DNA of 64,000 nucleotides from JAIOPA01 sp036522895 (GCA_036522895.1 DATDEX010000279.1:1-64000); one strand, 5' to 3'. Positions 8,855-19,005 are shown, counted from the stretch's first letter. The notes: a model not told the origin generated them from the sequence alone. Numbers and translations are program-made.

Positions 8855-9778
8855 ATGAGCCTCGAGCATCTCGCCTTCATCGACCTGCCCGTGCACATCG
8901 GCAGGGGCGGTTTCGACCATGCCGCGGTCGATCGCCGCAGTGGCCTCCTCTACGTGGCCCACACGGCCAACGACGCGGTGGACGTCATCGATACGCGCCT
9001 GGGCAAGCACGTCCGCTCGATCCAGAACCTCGAGGGCGTCGCGGGGGCGCTCGTCCACGAGGAATCGGGGCTCGTCTTCACCTCGAACCGTGGCGAGAAC
9101 TCCGTGGGGCTCTTCACCCCGGGCTCACCGGAGGTCGTGAAGATCGCGGTCGGCGTGCGACCGAATGGCCTGGCCTACGACCCCGGTCGCGGCATCCTGC
9201 TCTGCGCGAACGTGGGGGATCCGAACGTGCCGGGCTCGCCGAGCGTCACGATGGTCGGGGTGGCCGAGAGAGCCGTGCTCGCCACCGTCGGGATGCCGGG
9301 ACGGACGCGGTGGGCGGTGTTCGACCCGGAGCGGCAGGTGTTCTTCGTCAACATCGCGGACCCGTTCGAGATCGTCGTCGTCGACCCGCAGCGGCCGGAC
9401 CGGATCGCGAGCACTTTCGAGATACCTGCCCGTGGACCGCACGGGCTCGAGCTGGATGAAGCCCGCGGAAGACTCTACTGCGCCTGTGATGCGGGCACGC
9501 TGGTCGCCCTCGATTCCCGCTCGGGCCGCACGATCGACACGCTCGGGTTGAGCGGCGGGCCCGATGTGATCTTCCTCGATCCCGAGCGCGGGCATCTCCA
9601 CCTGGCGATCGGCGAGCCCGGCGTGATCGACGTCATCGACGTCGCGGCGTGGAAGCGCGTGGAAGTCGTGGCCACCGAGCGCGGCGCGCACACGATCGCG
9701 CTCGACGCGACCGCGCATCACGTCTACGCGTTCCTGCCGGACACTCACCGGGCGATGGTATTTCACGATGTGGCGTAG
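8855..9778 (+). CDS. YVTN/YncE-type beta-propeller protein
   Basis: A 307-residue repeat protein with recurring blades such as GLLYVAHTANDAVDVIDTRL, GLVFTSNRGENSVGLF and GHLHLAIGEPGVIDVIDVA, the YVTN pattern of about 40-45 residues and seven blades. No clear signal peptide is present, which is unusual because many such proteins are exported. It lies between the ChrB-C gene and an MFS permease on the same strand and is probably cotranscribed. Its partner is unknown. Confidence 0.85.
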   Translation: MSLEHLAFIDLPVHIGRGGFDHAAVDRRSGLLYVAHTANDAVDVIDTRLGKHVRSIQNLEGVAGALVHEESGLVFTSNRGENSVGLFTPGSPEVVKIAVGVRPNGLAYDPGRGILLCANVGDPNVPGSPSVTMVGVAERAVLATVGMPGRTRWAVFDPERQVFFVNIADPFEIVVVDPQRPDRIASTFEIPARGPHGLELDEARGRLYCACDAGTLVALDSRSGRTIDTLGLSGGPDVIFLDPERGHLHLAIGEPGVIDVIDVAAWKRVEVVATERGAHTIALDATAHHVYAFLPDTHRAMVFHDVA

Positions 9779-9814
9779 CTCGAGAGCGCGAACGACCGTG
9801 GAGCAGGTTCGGTG

Positions 9815-11038
9815 ATGGCTCAAACCCGCGACACGAGGCTCCTCTTTACGGCACGCTCCATCCGGCTCTTTGCTTACGGGTTCCTTTCCATCATCTTCGT
9901 GCTCTACCTCGTGCGCATCGGAATGGGCGGGCCCGCGATCGGACTGCTGCTCGCGTTGACACTGCTCGGGGACGCCGGCATCTCGCTGTGGATCACGACG
10001 CGGGCCGATCGCATGGGGCGCCGCCGCATGCTGCTGCTGGGCGCGGCGCTGATGGCGGCGGGAGGCATCGCCTTCCTGCTCACCCGCCGGCCGGAGCTGC
10101 TCATGCTCGCCGCCATCGTCGGCGTGATCAGCCCGAGCGGCCACGAGATCGGACCGTTCCTCTCGATCGAGCAGGCCGCGCTCTCGCAGCTCGTCTCGGA
10201 TCGGGAGCGCACGCGGGTGTTCGCCTGGTACAACCTCGCCGGCTCGGTCGCCACGGCACTAGGCGCGCTCGCCGGCGGCTGGCTCACGCACTTCGCGCAG
10301 CAGCGCGGGGTGAGCGATCTCGACTCGTACCGGGTGCTCCTCGCCTGCTACGCCGCGGTCGGCGTGATGCTCGCCGCGCTCTTTACCCTGCTGTCGCCGG
10401 CGGTCGAGATCCCGCCCGCGGAGCCGCGCCCCGCGCGCAGCTCGCGCCTGGGGCTCCATCGCTCGGGGGGCGTGGTGGCGCGCCTCGGCGCGCTGTTCGC
10501 GCTCGATGCGTTCGCGGGCGGCTTCGTGCTGCAGAGCGTGATGGCGTACTGGTTTCACGTCCGCTTCGGCGCGAGCACGGCCGCCGTGGGAAGCCTGTTC
10601 TTCGGCGCGAACCTGCTGGCCGCGGTCTCGGCGCTGCTGGCGCATCGAATCGCGGCCCGCATCGGCCTCGTAAACACGATGGTCGCCACGCACCTGCCTT
10701 CCAACGTCATGCTGGTGCTCGTGCCGTTGATGCCCAGCATGGCCAGCGCGATGGGGCTCCTCCTGGCCCGCTACGCGATCTCGCAGATGGACGTGCCGAC
10801 GCGGCAGTCCTACACCATGGCCGTCGTGGCGCCCGACGAGCGCGCGGCGGCGGCGGGGGTGACCGCGATCGCGAGATCGCTCGGCGCGGGCGTCGCGCCG
10901 GTGATCGGCGGCGCGTTCCTGCTCACGGGGAGCGGCGCGCCGTTTTTCGTGGCGGGCGGACTCAAGATCCTCTACGACCTGCTCCTCTACCGCGCGTTCC
11001 GGCGGATGCCGGCCCCGACGGATCCCGATCCGTCCTGA
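9815..11038 (+). CDS. Major facilitator superfamily transporter
   Basis: A 407-residue protein with about twelve hydrophobic segments and the MFS loop motif DRMGRRRMLLLGAALMAAGG between helices 2 and 3. The second half begins after a charged linker (PAEPRPARSSRLGLHRSGG). ATG 9815 directly follows an in-frame GTG at 9812 and is preferred. It ends the chrB-ChrB-C-propeller series and may be the cluster's exporter in place of ChrA; the substrate is inferred from context only. Confidence 0.85.
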   Translation: MAQTRDTRLLFTARSIRLFAYGFLSIIFVLYLVRIGMGGPAIGLLLALTLLGDAGISLWITTRADRMGRRRMLLLGAALMAAGGIAFLLTRRPELLMLAAIVGVISPSGHEIGPFLSIEQAALSQLVSDRERTRVFAWYNLAGSVATALGALAGGWLTHFAQQRGVSDLDSYRVLLACYAAVGVMLAALFTLLSPAVEIPPAEPRPARSSRLGLHRSGGVVARLGALFALDAFAGGFVLQSVMAYWFHVRFGASTAAVGSLFFGANLLAAVSALLAHRIAARIGLVNTMVATHLPSNVMLVLVPLMPSMASAMGLLLARYAISQMDVPTRQSYTMAVVAPDERAAAAGVTAIARSLGAGVAPVIGGAFLLTGSGAPFFVAGGLKILYDLLLYRAFRRMPAPTDPDPS

Positions 11039-11323
11039 CGCGCGGGCGAGCGGCGCGCGCAGCGCCGTAGCGAGGATCCCGGGCAGCTCGCATGATCCGG
11101 CGCGCCTCGATTCTCTCCCCGGTTGGGCGAACTCCCCCGCGAGGGGCGCGGTTTCCCCCAACGAGCCTCGAAACCGCTCCCGACTCCCGAGCCGACGCCG
11201 ACGGAAGGAACCGTCCCATCTCGTTGCGGCGAACCCCCGACCCGCAGCCCGGGACGCTCGGGCACGAGGGATGCAGTAGAGAGACTGTGAAGCACATCGT
11301 CCAACAAAATGCAAGGGGGAAAG

Positions 11324-14300
11324 ATGCGAAATGAGTTCTTCTTCGCCACCGCAGCGGTCGTGCTCCTCACCAGCGGGCCGATGACCGCAGCTGCATCGAC
11401 CACCACGACCCCGGCTTCGGGCGGGACCAACGTTTCGGCGGATGTGGCGCAGAACGGGGTCACGCCGGCCTTCACGACCCTGGGTAGCATGGTGATCACG
11501 GAGGCCAGCAACAACGACTTCCGGACGACTGGCACCCTCATCCTGACCGCTCCGAGTGGCTGGCAGTTCAATCCGGCGGCCGCGATCACCGCGACCCCCG
11601 GCAAGGTGGGAGGGGGCTCGACCGCGAACGACATTTCCGCCTCGGTCGGCGCGGTCAGCGCGACCGAGATCACCGTGAACCTCACCGTGAGCGCCACGGC
11701 CCGGCTCGACAACCTCACGCTCAGCGGCATCCAGGTCCAGGCCGTCGAAGGCGGGGCTCTGCCGGTGGCCGGGAACATCCTGCGCAGCTCGGCGAACCCG
11801 GGCACGGCGACCATCGTCGGCGTGACCAACGACGCCACCAACTTCGGGTCGCTCTCCCAGGCGGCCGGCGCGCTCCGGCTCTTCGTCGTGCTGCCGGGCC
11901 AGTCGTTCACCGACGGCAGCACCGTCGCCGCGAGCGGCGTGAGCGGCGCTGCCCCGAACCAGGCGGCGGGCGTTGCGTTCAACCTGAGCGAGCTCGTCGC
12001 CGCCGACCGGGAGTTCAACGTCGCGGCCACGTACAGCGGCGCCAAGACGATCGCCTACGCCGGCGCCGGCGGCAGCCCGAGCTTCACCACCAACGTCAGC
12101 TTTACCGGCGGCCACTCCACCACGGCACTCGCGACCACGTTGCGCAAGGCCGAGACCGTCGCGCTGTCGGCGACCTCCGCCACCGCACCGGCGATCGCGA
12201 CCGCGCTGCCCAGCGCGAGCTTCAGCGTCGCTCCCGGCCCGGTGAGCAAGCTTCAGCTCCTGCTTCCCGGCGAGACCGCCGCCCCCGGCACGGCCACCGG
12301 CAAGACCGGCACGCCCGTGGCCCAGACCGCCGGCGCCGCGATGCTCAACAACGTGCGCGTCAACGCGGTCGATGCGGATTGGAACGTGATCGCCAGCGCG
12401 TCACCCGACGTGGCGATCGGCAGCTCGGACGCCGCGGCCGCGATCGCCGACGACAACGGCGCCACCGGCGGCAACCTCTCGCTCGTCGCCGGCTCCGGCA
12501 CGCTGTCGAGCTTCACGTTCTGGACCGGCGGCGCTCCCCAGACGCTCTCCGCCACGGATGCCGCCGCCGCGCTCAGCGCCGGCACGAGCGCGAGCGTAAC
12601 GGTGAACAAGGCGCCTTCCGCCACGGGCGTGACCTCCTCGCAGAATCCCGCGACGTTCGGGCAGTCGGTCACGTTCACGGCGACGGTCACGGGTGGCATG
12701 GGCACGCCTTCCGGCACGGTCAACTTCAAGGACGGCTCGACGGTGATCGGGAACGCCATCGCGCTCGACGGCTCCGGGGTCGCGAGCTTCACCCCCGCCT
12801 CCCTGACCGCGGCCACCCACACGATCACCGCCGTCTACAGTGGCAACGCGCTCTACAACACCAGCACCTCGGCCAATCTCGCGCAGGTCGTCAACAAGGC
12901 GAGCACGGCGACCGCGCTCGTCTCCTCGCTCAATCCCACCTGCGCCGGCCAGCCGGTGACGCTCACCGCCACGGTCAGCGTGGTCGCTCCGGGAGCGGGC
13001 GTTCCCGCCGGCACCGTCAACTTCAAGGACGGCTCGACCGTGATCGGGAGCAACATCGCGCTCAACGGGTCGGCGGTGGCGACGTTCACCACGTCGGCGC
13101 TGTCGTCGGCCAATCACAACCTGACCGCCGTCTACAACGGCAACAGCAGCTTCAACACCAGCACCTCCTCGCCCGCCCTGGTCGAGACCGTGCATGCCAA
13201 GCCGACCGCCAGCGTCTCCGGGAGCACCTCGATCTGCACCGGCGGCTCCGCCGCGATTCAGGCCGCGCTCGGTGGCACCAGCCCCTGGACCGTGACCTGG
13301 TCCGACGGCCTCGTCCAGAGTGGCGTCACCACGAGCCCCGCGAGCCGTTCGGTGAGTCCCGCCGCGACGACCACGTTCAGCGTCACCAGCGTCGTCGATG
13401 CCTTCTGCTCGAACACCGGCTCGGGGAGCGCCACCGTGACGGTGAACGCGCTGCCCGCCATCTCGGCCCAGCCCGCCCCCAAGAACGTGTGCGCGGGCAG
13501 CACCGCGACGTTCACGGTCACGGCCTCCGGCGCCGGCCTCACGTACCGGTGGCGTAAGGACGGCGTCAACCTGGTGAACGGCGGCCACGTCGCCGGCGCC
13601 ACCAGCGCCCTGCTCACGATCAGCTCCGCGGCCGCCGCCGATGCCGGCTCGTACGATGTCGTGGTGAGCGGCACCTGCCCGCCGGCCCTGACCTCGAACG
13701 CCGCGAGCCTCACCGTCAACCCGATCCCCAACGCGACCATCACGGCGGCCTCGCTCCTGTGCGCCGGCTCGCCCGGGAACGCGGCGTCGGTCCCCGACGC
13801 CGGCGCGGGCGCCAGCTACGCTTGGACCATCAGCAACGGCAGCATCACCGGCGGAGCGGCGACGCCCATCGTCAGCTACACGGCGGGCGCGAGCGGGAAT
13901 TCGATGACGCTCAACGTCACGGTCACGAGCCCCAACGGCTGCGGCGCCTCGAGCAGCAAGGTCGTCAGCCTCTCGACCGGCGGCGTCGCGATCGAGGACT
14001 GGAAGAATATCCCGGCCGGCACCGAGAGCTGGCAGAGCGCGACGCTCCAGACCAAGGACATGACGTATCCCGAGGGCGGCACGATCCCGTATCGCCTGAC
14101 GCTGCCGCAGCCGTGCGTCGGCAGCACGTGGAGCATCACGCTCCAGTACGACTTCGTCGACGTGTCGAGCGGCGCCCACTTCTGTGACTTCCTCACCTCG
14201 TACAACGCGTACGAGGGCTCCGTGAACGGACAGGCGTGCGCGGGCCGCACGTGCACCGGGGAGTCGACGTTCCCGATCCCGGCCGACGGGGACCTGTCGT

Positions 14301-15970
14301 ACCAGATGCCCGGCGTGTTTACGGTCGAGAACGGCACGATCACCGGCACCAGCGCCTACACGACCACCCTGGCCGGTGGCTCGCTTTCGAAGCAGGTGAC
14401 GCTCACCGGCACCGCGACGTCGGGGGCCGACGTCATGATCCTCTTCGGGGCCCACCTAGCGCGCGACTACGAGTGGGGCGCCGACCGGGGCGCCCACGAG
14501 TGGCCCACGGGCACGGGGAGCCTCGGCTTCCTCGACTACAGCGGCGGCGCGGGCAGCAGCACCGCCGGGCACACGAACGTGAAGGTCAGCGACAATATCC
14601 TGGACAACCCGTCGCAGTCCGACCTCGCGGTGGTGGCGACGGATACGCCCGACCCGGTGAACGCCGGGCAGAACCTCACCTTCAGCATCCTCGTGAGCAA
14701 CAGCGGTCCGCTGTCGTCCACCGCCGATACGCTCACCGATGCGGTTCCCGCCGGGACCACGTTCGTGTCCGCGACGGCCCCCTCCGGCTGGAGCATGACG
14801 ACGCCGGCCGTGGGCGGGACCGGGACCGTGAGATGGATTCTGCCCACCAGCTTCAACGCCGGCGCGAACGCCACGTTCGGGATGGTGGTCGCGGTGAACG
14901 TTGGCGCCGTCGGTACGGTCGAGAACACCGCCACGCTCACGAGCGGCAACGTGGATGCGTACCTCTTCAACAACAGCTCCCATACCAGCACGACCATCTT
15001 CGGGACGTGCACCATGCCGTCGGTCGCGGCCGATCCGGCCAACGTCACCGTGGAGGAGGGCGCTGACGCGAGCTTCAGCGTCGCGGCGACCGGCGCCCCG
15101 GCGCCCGCGATCCAGTGGCAGGTGATGCCCAGTGGCGGGAGCAGCTTCAGCGACGTGCCCGGGGCTACCGGCGCGTCGCTGAGCTTCACGGCCGCGCTGG
15201 CCCAGAACGGCAACCAGTACCGGGTGCGATTCAGCAACCCGTGCGGGAGCCAGTTCTCCGCCGCCGCGACGCTGACCGTGAACGAACCCGAGACGGTGAA
15301 CGAACCCAATCCGACCGAGACGCCCCGGCTGGCGCACAACGCGCCGGGCGTCAGCATCACCGGCCTGACGCTCGGCACGACGTTCGTCGTCGGTCAGCCG
15401 GTGACGTTCACCGGCAGCTTCACCGGCACCGCCGGAAACTCGTACACCGCCCGGTGGACCATCGGCGGCGCCAGCGTCCCCGGCATCGTGAACAACGCGA
15501 CGGGGTCCGTCGAGGCCAGCTACACGTTCGACACGCCGGGAACCTATTCCATCAAGCTCACCGTGACCGACCAGGCCGGGGTGCGTGGCAGCACCAGCCA
15601 GGCGGGCGGCACCGAGGCCAAGGCGATCGTCTACGGCGCCGGCAGCACGCCGGCGGTCGACCTCGGCCGGACGCTCGAGTTCCGGCTGGCGCAGAACACG
15701 CCGAACCCGTTCCGCAACGGCACCGAGATCCGCTTCAGCCTGCCGTCACAGAGCCGGGTGAAGCTCGGCGTGTTCGACCTCGCGGGCCGCCAGGTGGCCA
15801 CGTTGTCGGACCAGGTCTGGGAGCCGGGCAACCACTCGCTCAACTGGTCGGGGCGGCTCGACGGCGGCGCGCTCGCCCGGGGCGGTGTCTACATCGTCCA
15901 GATGGTCGCCTACTCGACCACCGACGGTGGGCATTACAGCTCGCAGAAGAAGATGATCCGGATCGACTGA
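11324..15970 (+). CDS. Giant secreted Ig/PKD/DUF11 protein with FlgD-like C-terminal domain
   Basis: A 1548-residue exported protein. ATG 11324 follows AAGGGGGA and begins a signal peptide (MRNEFFFATAAVVLLTSG). After an S/T/A-rich N-terminal region come two Big_3-type Ig domains at about residues 435-620, with SGTVNFKDGSTVIGN and AGTVNFKDGSTVIGS. Two more Ig-like domains follow (YRWRKDGVNLVNGG; YAWTISNGSI). A DUF11 domain is near residue 1100 (DPVNAGQNLTFSILVSNSGP), then another Ig-like and a PKD-like domain (VTFTGSFTGTAGNSYTARWT). The protein ends in a FlgD-type domain: NTPNPFRNGTEIRFSLP, VFDLAGRQVATL, GGVYIVQM. In related phyla such C-termini act as sorting or anchoring signals. It is probably a surface adhesin or matrix protein. 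Confidence 0.85.
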   Translation: MRNEFFFATAAVVLLTSGPMTAAASTTTTPASGGTNVSADVAQNGVTPAFTTLGSMVITEASNNDFRTTGTLILTAPSGWQFNPAAAITATPGKVGGGSTANDISASVGAVSATEITVNLTVSATARLDNLTLSGIQVQAVEGGALPVAGNILRSSANPGTATIVGVTNDATNFGSLSQAAGALRLFVVLPGQSFTDGSTVAASGVSGAAPNQAAGVAFNLSELVAADREFNVAATYSGAKTIAYAGAGGSPSFTTNVSFTGGHSTTALATTLRKAETVALSATSATAPAIATALPSASFSVAPGPVSKLQLLLPGETAAPGTATGKTGTPVAQTAGAAMLNNVRVNAVDADWNVIASASPDVAIGSSDAAAAIADDNGATGGNLSLVAGSGTLSSFTFWTGGAPQTLSATDAAAALSAGTSASVTVNKAPSATGVTSSQNPATFGQSVTFTATVTGGMGTPSGTVNFKDGSTVIGNAIALDGSGVASFTPASLTAATHTITAVYSGNALYNTSTSANLAQVVNKASTATALVSSLNPTCAGQPVTLTATVSVVAPGAGVPAGTVNFKDGSTVIGSNIALNGSAVATFTTSALSSANHNLTAVYNGNSSFNTSTSSPALVETVHAKPTASVSGSTSICTGGSAAIQAALGGTSPWTVTWSDGLVQSGVTTSPASRSVSPAATTTFSVTSVVDAFCSNTGSGSATVTVNALPAISAQPAPKNVCAGSTATFTVTASGAGLTYRWRKDGVNLVNGGHVAGATSALLTISSAAAADAGSYDVVVSGTCPPALTSNAASLTVNPIPNATITAASLLCAGSPGNAASVPDAGAGASYAWTISNGSITGGAATPIVSYTAGASGNSMTLNVTVTSPNGCGASSSKVVSLSTGGVAIEDWKNIPAGTESWQSATLQTKDMTYPEGGTIPYRLTLPQPCVGSTWSITLQYDFVDVSSGAHFCDFLTSYNAYEGSVNGQACAGRTCTGESTFPIPADGDLSYQMPGVFTVENGTITGTSAYTTTLAGGSLSKQVTLTGTATSGADVMILFGAHLARDYEWGADRGAHEWPTGTGSLGFLDYSGGAGSSTAGHTNVKVSDNILDNPSQSDLAVVATDTPDPVNAGQNLTFSILVSNSGPLSSTADTLTDAVPAGTTFVSATAPSGWSMTTPAVGGTGTVRWILPTSFNAGANATFGMVVAVNVGAVGTVENTATLTSGNVDAYLFNNSSHTSTTIFGTCTMPSVAADPANVTVEEGADASFSVAATGAPAPAIQWQVMPSGGSSFSDVPGATGASLSFTAALAQNGNQYRVRFSNPCGSQFSAAATLTVNEPETVNEPNPTETPRLAHNAPGVSITGLTLGTTFVVGQPVTFTGSFTGTAGNSYTARWTIGGASVPGIVNNATGSVEASYTFDTPGTYSIKLTVTDQAGVRGSTSQAGGTEAKAIVYGAGSTPAVDLGRTLEFRLAQNTPNPFRNGTEIRFSLPSQSRVKLGVFDLAGRQVATLSDQVWEPGNHSLNWSGRLDGGALARGGVYIVQMVAYSTTDGGHYSSQKKMIRID

Positions 15971-15984
15971 TCGCGGGTGGGCGT

Positions 15985-16016
15985 GTGTCGGGGAGGCCGA
16001 GCGGCCTCCCCGACAC
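15985..16016. terminator. Strong hairpin between convergent genes
   Basis: A perfect 14-bp stem (GTGTCGGGGAGGCC and its complement) closes a GAGC loop 14 bases after the stop of the giant surface gene and 22 bases before the stop of the convergent gene. No long T run follows. Its position and strength suggest a bidirectional terminator. Confidence 0.75.
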
Positions 16017-16037
16017 TGTTGCAGCCGGTCGCTCGAT

Positions 16038-17303
16038 CTAGCGGTAGTGCGCCTTGACCGAGCCCCACGTCGAGCGCGTCGTCCCGATGGGCTGGCCCGG
16101 CGATTCCGTCACGACGATGTCGGCGTTGGGAGTGTTCGGCTCGCCGACGAGATTCAGGGTGCCGTCGCCATCGGTGTCCTTGAGCCAGGCAAACTGCGGC
16201 GGTCCCCCGGTGCCCTTCGTGTCGCTCGTCTGATCCCGGTCGGACGAGTGGACGATGAACGGCTGGCCGAGAATCGTGCCTGCGCACAGCACCTGGACCC
16301 AGTGGCCGCCGCCCGGTGGCCTGGGGTTCGTGTAGCCGAGCTCGACGTCCTCACCCTTGCAGATCTCGCTGAAGATGAACGCGGCCGTAGGGTTGCCCGG
16401 GTGCCGCGTCGCGACGCGACCCGCGGCGGTGAAGTTGCCCGCGGGCGGGTCGCCGTCGAGCGTGGCCATGAAATCCGCGGTGAGGCCGAGGTTGCTGTTC
16501 GAAAGGTAGGTGAGCTTGCCCTTGAGGAACGATGCGTCCGTGACCGGGCTCCCGCTCCGGCGATTCGTGAATGCGCGCGTCATCGTTCCGTCGAGCTTGC
16601 CCACGACCGTGCCGTCGTTTCCGAGCCCCATGCCGCAATTGTCGGGCAGGACGATGCCGCCGTACGTCGCCTTGAGCCAGCAGAGACTGTTGGAACACGC
16701 CGCCGGCCCGCACTGGTTGTCGGCGGCTTCGATGTTCGGATGCCCCGGCTCGCAGCACAGGCTGAATCCCCCGCCGGCGACGAACTGGATCACGGCCACG
16801 GGCGGCGGAGCCGGCGGCCCCACGAGCGGCACACCGGTGTCCTTACCCTGTCCGCTGAACGTCGTCGGACCCACCGGATAGCTGGTACTCGGGGGCCCGG
16901 AGAAGAACGTCACCGGTGCGGGGGAGTAATCGACGAACAGGCCGATCGAGGAGATCGGTCCCGGGGCGCCGAGGTCGAACACGATTGACGTGCCGGGGTA
17001 GGGCGAGCCCGCGAAGATCGGAAGATTCTGGACGACCCACCCGGAAGCGCTCGCGACATTGATGTAGCCGGAGGACAGGCCGGTCGCGGCGAAAAGCGTG
17101 GCCTGATCCGCCTCGATCACGCCGGTCTGGGAGTCGGGGAACGGATTCGTCGGCCAATCGAAACTGACCTGGGAGACGTTCACGCCCTGACCGGGAAGCA
17201 CCGTGACAGCGGAGGCGAGGCGGGGAACGACGAGACCCGTGACCAGGACCGCCACGACACGGGCGAACGACGTGAACTCACTTAGTAGCCGACGAGTCGT
17301 CAT
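16038..17303 (-). CDS. Secreted C39-like papain-fold protein
   Basis: A 421-residue protein with an N-terminal signal sequence (RVVAVLVTGLVVPRLASA) and AGGAGAG before the ATG. About residues 35-150 form a beta-rich region (VTVLPGQGVNVSQVSFDW). The second half looks like a C39-type cysteine-peptidase fold: NQCGPAACSNSLCWLKATYG holds the oxyanion Gln and nucleophile Cys, ICKGEDVELGY follows, and GGGHWVQVLCAG holds the likely His. FAWLKDTDGDGTLNLVGEPN supplies acidic residues. Known C39 enzymes cleave leader peptides or act as secreted proteases; this one is not fused to an ABC transporter. Substrate and activity are unknown. Confidence 0.7.
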   Translation of the reverse strand: MTTRRLLSEFTSFARVVAVLVTGLVVPRLASAVTVLPGQGVNVSQVSFDWPTNPFPDSQTGVIEADQATLFAATGLSSGYINVASASGWVVQNLPIFAGSPYPGTSIVFDLGAPGPISSIGLFVDYSPAPVTFFSGPPSTSYPVGPTTFSGQGKDTGVPLVGPPAPPPVAVIQFVAGGGFSLCCEPGHPNIEAADNQCGPAACSNSLCWLKATYGGIVLPDNCGMGLGNDGTVVGKLDGTMTRAFTNRRSGSPVTDASFLKGKLTYLSNSNLGLTADFMATLDGDPPAGNFTAAGRVATRHPGNPTAAFIFSEICKGEDVELGYTNPRPPGGGHWVQVLCAGTILGQPFIVHSSDRDQTSDTKGTGGPPQFAWLKDTDGDGTLNLVGEPNTPNADIVVTESPGQPIGTTRSTWGSVKAHYR

Positions 17304-17629
17304 GGTTTCGCTCTCCTGTACGCATCGAACGCGGATGTAGTTCTTGGAGACGAGTTGACCCCGCGTGCGGCTAGCGACGCGGCGATGGAAGGGTAGGAGC
17401 GTGGGTTAGGCGAAGCAATGGCGGAATGCTGCGTTGTTCGTCTGCCCGCCGCTCGGGTTCGTGACGGGCAGCCCGGGTCGTCCACATTCGAGCGTCGGCG
17501 TGGAGACGGCTTGTGAGTTCCAACTCGGAGTGTCGCTCACAGACTCACGTGGCGGACGAGAACCTGGACCGCTACCGCGCCCGGTCGTTGCCCTACTGAC
17601 TCGCTCACCCTGAGTTGATGCAACGTCAG
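17304..17629. other. Intergenic region, no gene seen
   Basis: 326 bp between the secreted C39-like gene, whose promoter must lie here, and the 3' end of the thiolase gene. Open frames here are continuations of antisense frames without family signals, and I see no clear -35/-10 pair or hairpin. Confidence 0.5.
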
Positions 17630-18760
17630 TCAGCTTCCTCCACGTGTCGCCCCCGCGAGCAGCATCGCCCCCGCCATCCCGCCCGCGGCGCAGATGCTGA
17701 TGAGCCCGTGGCGGGCCCGGCGCCGCGCCATCTCGTTGGCGAGCGTGGTCACGATCCGCCCGCCGGTCGCCGCCCACGGGTGCCCGATCGCCACCGAGCT
17801 GCCGTTCACGTTGATCCGAGCCCAGTCGACCGCGCCCGTCGCCTCACCCTTCCAGCCCCGCTCCCAGGCAGCGACGTTCGCCAGCACCTGGGCCGCGAAC
17901 GCTTCGTGAACCTCGATCAGATCCACGTCGGACAGCGGGAGCCCCGCGCGCTTAAGGAGTCGCGGCACGGCGATCGCCGGCGCCATGAGCAGGCCCTCCG
18001 CGGGATCGATCGCGGCGTACTCGATGCCTTCGATCCAGGCCAGCGGCTCGCGCCCCTCCGCGCGGACGCGGCGTTCGGACATGAGCAGCACGGCCGAGGC
18101 GCCATCGGTGACCGGCGAGGCGTTGCCGGCGGTGATGGTTCCGTCCGTGGCGAACGCTGGCTTGAGCGCCGCGAGCTGCTCGAGCGTCGTGGTGGGACGC
18201 GGCCCGGTGTCCTGGGTGATGCCTTCGAGCGGCACGATCTCGTGCGCGAGCTTCTCGCGCGCGGCCACGGCGTTGCGATGGCTCGCGAGCGCCACCTCGT
18301 CCTGCCGCTCGCGCGGGATCTGCCACTCGCGGCGGGTGAGCTCCATGTGCTCGCCCATCGAGAGGCCCGTGGTGGGCTCGCGGAACGTCGCGGGATCCGC
18401 GCCGGAGAGCCATTCGACCCCGCCCGCGATCCCGCACTCGATGCGCTCGCCGGCGATCGCATCCGCGATGACCGTGACGGCGCGGAGCCCGCTGATACAG
18501 TAGGAGGAGATCGTCTGCCCCTCGATGTGCGCGGGGAGCCCGGACTCGAGCACGATCTCACGCGCCAGGTTGGGTTTGCCCGGCTCGGGCACCACCGTTC
18601 CCATGGCGATCGCCTCGACGCCCGCCGCGTTCACGTTGTGCCGCTCGAGCAGCCCGCGGACCGCGTGCTTCGCGAGCGCAAGCGGGCCGAGGGATGCGAA
18701 CGCCTTGCCGGCTTTGACGAACGGCGTTCGGGCGCCGGCGACGATGGCGACGCGTTGCAT
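17630..18760 (-). CDS. Thiolase family acetyl-CoA acyltransferase
   Basis: A 376-residue thiolase. The nucleophilic Cys is in SSYCISGLRAV near residue 88. HEAFAAQVLANVAAWE and NVNGSSVAIGHPWAATGGR carry the conserved catalytic His residues, and ICAAGGMAGAM near the C-terminus holds the proton-shuttle Cys. By family it catalyses thiolytic cleavage of 3-ketoacyl-CoA, or the reverse condensation, in fatty-acid beta-oxidation; the sequence is nearer the FadI/FadA group than biosynthetic thiolases. AAGGAGG stands seven bases before the ATG. It is slightly short, and no fadB/fadJ partner is adjacent. Confidence 0.9.
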   Translation of the reverse strand: MQRVAIVAGARTPFVKAGKAFASLGPLALAKHAVRGLLERHNVNAAGVEAIAMGTVVPEPGKPNLAREIVLESGLPAHIEGQTISSYCISGLRAVTVIADAIAGERIECGIAGGVEWLSGADPATFREPTTGLSMGEHMELTRREWQIPRERQDEVALASHRNAVAAREKLAHEIVPLEGITQDTGPRPTTTLEQLAALKPAFATDGTITAGNASPVTDGASAVLLMSERRVRAEGREPLAWIEGIEYAAIDPAEGLLMAPAIAVPRLLKRAGLPLSDVDLIEVHEAFAAQVLANVAAWERGWKGEATGAVDWARINVNGSSVAIGHPWAATGGRIVTTLANEMARRRARHGLISICAAGGMAGAMLLAGATRGGS

Positions 18761-19005
18761 CCAATCCTCCTTGCATGTTCGGCGAAGATGTTCGGAAACG
18801 ATCTGGGGACAATCCAGTCGGAGTGACGCTCTCTAACAATCGGCGGCGCAGATTGAGATGCGCGCTCGTGCGGCCGGGGTGCAGGGCCGCGCGCCGGCTC
18901 GTCGCCCCGGGAGAGGGCCCGAGCATGCTTACCGTGTACGCCGCGACAGATTATCATCCGCATCCGAGCATTCCGGCGCACTCAAACCTCACCACGGCGA
19001 GACCC

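Noticed and set aside
12600..13200. Short repeated DNA phrases in the giant surface gene as a possible CRISPR or repeat array
   Set aside because: The repetition (for example AACTTCAAGGACGGCTCGAC twice) comes from two homologous Ig domains; there is no spacer-repeat pattern. No CRISPR array was seen anywhere in the window.
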